25,617 nucleotides of DNA from JBIQJD01 sp044507695 (lineage in GTDB: Bacteria; Bacteroidota; Ignavibacteria; Ignavibacteriales; Ignavibacteriaceae), in the NCBI GenBank assembly GCA_044507695.1, contig JBIQJD010000027.1:1-25617 (forward strand), given 5' to 3'. The notes beneath the pieces are model-generated. The model searched no databases. It saw only the letters and a list, made by a program, of their open reading frames with translations, and was not told the DNA's origin. Numbering within the stretch: the stretch's first letter is position 1; each line of letters begins with the position of its first letter. A program made the position numbers and the translations under genes. Positions 23,511 through 25,617 of the stretch are shown here, in pieces.

Positions 23511-23611
23511 AAATTTTATCACCTAAATCACAGTAATTTTTTGAAACAGCAATATTAATTTTAGATGTGCTGGTTTTCACGTATCAGGAAAAGAGAATAT
23601 ATAATTTTGGA

Positions 23612-23649
23612 TTCCCGCTGGTAAAAAAAATTTTCCCGCTGATTACCAG
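23612..23649. repeat. Direct and inverted repeat before the sugar dehydrogenase
   Basis: TTCCCGCTG occurs at 23612-23620 and 23633-23641, 21 bp apart. Overlapping it, CTGGTAA (23618-23624) and TTACCAG (23643-23649) form a 7-bp dyad with an A-rich loop. It may be a regulatory site or part of a dispersed repeat. It ends 41 bp before the sugar dehydrogenase start. Confidence 0.35.
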
Positions 23650-23689
23650 GTGAAATCAACTTAAATAAACAAAAGGAGTTAAAGAGGTA

Positions 23690-25087
23690 ATGGAATTATT
23701 ACACAAGATCAAAAACAAGTCCGCAACTGTTGGTATTATTGGCCTGGGATATGTTGGCTTGCCGCTTGGATTGGAATTTGCACATAAAGGCTTTAATGTA
23801 ATCGGCTTTGATGTTGATGAGAGAAAAATTCCGATTCTTAATTCAGGCAAAGGATACATAAAACACATAGATGAAGCACGCATTAAATCAGCAGTTGACA
23901 GCGGAAGATTTCAGGCTACTTCTGATTTTTCCAAACTTCCCGAAGCGGATGCAATTATTATTTGTGTTCCTACTCCTTTGAATGAACACCGCGAACCAGA
24001 AATGTTTTACATTGAACAAACTGCTGAAATTATCTCTAAGCATTTGAGAAAAGGACAGTTGATTTCGCTTGAATCAACTACATTTCCCGGAACAACAGAA
24101 GAGGTTTTGCTTCCATTGTTTCAAAATGCACCTTCAATACAAGCAAAGTTAAAGAGGGAATATGCGGGAGTTGAATCAGATCCGATTTTTGAAACAGAAA
24201 CATCAGTTAATGGCGCTTCATTTAAAGTTGGTGAGGATTTTTATCTTGCTTTTTCACCTGAAAGAGAAGACCCGAATAATCCAACATATAACACTGCAAC
24301 AATTCCCAAAGTTGTTGGCGGCGTAACTCCTGCCTGCCTTGAATTAGCATTAGCACTTTATGATAATGTAGTTGTTAAAACAGTTCCGGTAAGTTCCACA
24401 CGCGCAGCAGAGGCAACAAAATTAACGGAGAACATCTACCGCTCAGTTAATATTGCTCTGGTTAATGAATTGAAAATGGTTTTCAGCAGAATGGGAATTG
24501 ATGTTTGGGAAGTAATTGAAGCGGCTGCAACAAAACCATTTGGTTTTCATCCTTTCTATCCCGGACCCGGATTGGGCGGACATTGTATTCCCATCGATCC
24601 TTTCTATCTCACCTGGAAAGCACGTGAGTATGAAATGCATACAAGGTTTATTGAACTTGCCGGGGAAATAAATACTCACATGCCGTATTATGTAATTGAA
24701 AGAGCGATTGAATCATTAAACGAACATAAGAAAGCCTTGAAAGGTTCAAAGGTTTTAATTCTTGGCGCAGCTTATAAGAAAAATATTGATGATATGCGTG
24801 AATCACCTTCATTAAGATTAATTGAACTATTTAGAGAAAAAGGCGCTGAAGTATCTTACCATGATCCTTACGTACCAAAACTGCCTAAAACAAGAAAATA
24901 TCATTTTGATATGCAATCAGTTGAACTTACTCCGGAGACAGTTTCGGAATATGATCTGATTGTTTTAAGTACAGATCACGATGATTTTGATTATAACATG
25001 ATTCACGAGAATGCTCAATTAATTCTTGATACGAGAAACGCATTTGAAAAGAAAATTCATACAACTGAAAGAGTTGTAAAAGCTTAA
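23690..25087 (+). CDS. UDP-sugar 6-dehydrogenase, WbpA/TviB/WecC type
   Basis: This 465-residue nucleotide sugar dehydrogenase has the NAD-binding GLGYVG (18-23) at the N-terminus, VPTPLNEHREPEMFYI, LESTTFPGTTEEVL and AFSPEREDP. The central helix carries TKLTENIYRSVNIALVNELK, and catalytic Cys299 lies in GGHCIPIDPFYLTW. The C-terminal UDP-binding domain contains GAAYKKNIDDMRESPS. The STTFPGTT and IPIDPFYLTWKA forms favour the WbpA/TviB group, which oxidises UDP-GlcNAc or UDP-GalNAc to the uronic acid for O-antigen or capsule, over UDP-glucose dehydrogenase; the substrate is inferred. AGAGGTA precedes the ATG. No other polysaccharide gene is visible in the window. Confidence 0.9.
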   Translation: MELLHKIKNKSATVGIIGLGYVGLPLGLEFAHKGFNVIGFDVDERKIPILNSGKGYIKHIDEARIKSAVDSGRFQATSDFSKLPEADAIIICVPTPLNEHREPEMFYIEQTAEIISKHLRKGQLISLESTTFPGTTEEVLLPLFQNAPSIQAKLKREYAGVESDPIFETETSVNGASFKVGEDFYLAFSPEREDPNNPTYNTATIPKVVGGVTPACLELALALYDNVVVKTVPVSSTRAAEATKLTENIYRSVNIALVNELKMVFSRMGIDVWEVIEAAATKPFGFHPFYPGPGLGGHCIPIDPFYLTWKAREYEMHTRFIELAGEINTHMPYYVIERAIESLNEHKKALKGSKVLILGAAYKKNIDDMRESPSLRLIELFREKGAEVSYHDPYVPKLPKTRKYHFDMQSVELTPETVSEYDLIVLSTDHDDFDYNMIHENAQLILDTRNAFEKKIHTTERVVKA

Positions 25088-25110
25088 CAGAGCCTGTAAA
25101 AAAGTGTGCT

Positions 25111-25138
25111 GTAGGGAATTCGCATGCGAATTCCCTAC
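25111..25138. repeat. 28-bp perfect palindrome
   Basis: GTAGGGAATTCGCA (25111-25124) is directly followed by its exact reverse complement (25125-25138), with no loop. It begins 23 bp after the sugar dehydrogenase stop. It resembles dispersed palindromic repeats (TAGGG-ATTCGC core) in many bacterial genomes, a recollection I cannot test. No T-run follows. Confidence 0.6.
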
Positions 25139-25155
25139 GGCTATCCTCACCCCGG

Positions 25156-25178
25156 CTCTCTCCTTTTAAAGGAGAGGG
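25156..25178. repeat. CTCTCCTTT / AAAGGAGAG hairpin repeat
   Basis: CTCTCCTTT (25158-25166) and AAAGGAGAG (25168-25176) pair around one T; a C-G pair beyond a wobble extends it to 25156 and 25178. The context CCTCACCCCGG before it matches a dispersed repeat type common in bacterial intergenic regions, by recollection. It could end the sugar dehydrogenase transcript, but only GAGTTTCATT follows. Confidence 0.5.
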
Positions 25179-25284
25179 AGTTTCATTATTCCCTTAGCAT
25201 TTTCACAGCCGTAATTTCAGTTCAATAGAGTTGATCCGGGGAAATATTTTAATAGTCTCCCACTTAATTTTTCCCCTTTGGCAG

Positions 25285-25524
25285 TTCTGAAGTCCAAAGC
25301 CGGAGCTCTGAGGTTCGAAGCCGGGGTTCTGAGGCCCGAAACCGGGGTTCTGAGGTTCGAAGCCGGGGTTCTGAGGTCCGAAACCGGGGTTCTGAGGTTC
25401 GAAGCCGGGGTTCCGAAGTCCGAAGCCGGGGTTCTGAAGTGCGAAGCCGGAGTTCTGAAGTCCGAAGCCGGGGTTCTGAGGTTCGAAGCCGGGGTTCTGA
25501 AGTCCGAAGCCGGGGTTCTGAAGT
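25285..25524. repeat. 21-bp tandem repeat (minisatellite), 11 full copies
   Basis: The unit is TTCTGARGTYCGAA followed by RCCGGRG, 21 bp, in 11 full copies plus 9 nt. Most differences are transitions at positions 7, 10, 15 and 20; exceptions are an A in unit 1 (position 12) and a G in unit 8. Units 4-6 alternate GGTTC/GGTCC forms, giving a partial 42-bp higher order. The array is GC-rich against an AT-rich background. Its length is a multiple of three, so it opens frames of 7-residue repeats on both strands. Confidence 0.9.
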
Positions 25525-25617
25525 ACCCCCCACCACTTGTTTTGTGCTGTTTTGGCAATTTGGGCTCTGTGTTCCCCGTATTGGAGGCGGGAGCCTTATT
25601 AATTATTTACTCCTAAC

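Larger units (their letters stand above)
25088..25617. other. Gene-free tail rich in palindromes and tandem repeats
   Basis: No real gene is supported here. The region holds a 28-bp perfect palindrome (25111-25138), a second hairpin (25156-25178) and an 11-copy 21-bp tandem array (25285-25524). Long open frames occur over the array on both strands but are by-products of the repeat. From 25525 to the end nothing is recognised. Confidence 0.6.

Noticed and set aside
25285..25524. CRISPR array
   Set aside because: The units are directly tandem with no spacers and no cas gene is nearby.
25217..25616. Long open frames on both strands with 7-residue repeats
   Set aside because: They are by-products of the 21-bp tandem array, overlap each other in several frames, and have no ribosome site or recognisable domain.
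1..25617. tRNA or rRNA genes
   Set aside because: No T-loop GGTTCGA context with a matching cloverleaf or rRNA core sequence was recognised; the GGTTCGAA strings at 25313-25490 belong to the minisatellite.

Overview
The window looks like a chromosomal segment of a low-GC member of the Bacteroidota/Chlorobi/Ignavibacteriota lineage, most likely Ignavibacteria. This rests on the Kelch protein at 962-2377, which ends in a type IX secretion sorting domain with the NYPNPFNPST motif, on weak or absent Shine-Dalgarno sites at several genes, on the families present (DUF2911, FeoA-fused DtxR regulator, secreted TonB-C/YwqK protein), and on a split FeoB. The taxonomic call is inference.

Left part (1-8392): an AraC-type HTH protein is followed by a 360-bp non-coding region with two pairs of phased direct repeats, then the secreted Kelch protein and a clear terminator. 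An SDR oxidoreductase runs leftward. Divergent from it is a four-gene ferrous iron locus: DtxR-type regulator, membrane-anchored DtxR-FeoA fusion, FeoB GTPase domain and FeoB permease domain. Exonuclease III follows.

Middle (8419-14155): a small three-hairpin element, the tRNA hydroxylase TrhO, an APC permease with an exported class I methyltransferase (one operon), a DUF2911 protein, a HEAGH-motif membrane protein and a TonB-C/YwqK secreted protein.

Accessory stretch (14192-20828): a frameshifted nucleotidyltransferase overlaps a 70-residue partner. A leftward run of unrelated small genes follows: a conserved hypothetical, GNAT, intradiol dioxygenase-like lipoprotein, a TPR-Arr rifampin ADP-ribosyltransferase with an in-frame stop, and DUF1801. 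Next comes a two-gene restriction-modification unit (D12-class adenine methylase and HNH nuclease) flanked by short inverted repeats. A long attC-like palindrome sits at its 3' end and a tyrosine recombinase is divergent at its 5' end. This integron-like arrangement is the most interesting feature: circularising the unit at the two GTT triplets would recreate a perfectly paired outer box. The recombinase lacks the extra segment typical of integron integrases.

Right part (20836-25617): PdxB (vitamin B6 synthesis), the MgtE magnesium channel and a WbpA/TviB-type UDP-sugar dehydrogenase, then a gene-free tail with two palindromes and an 11-copy 21-bp minisatellite.
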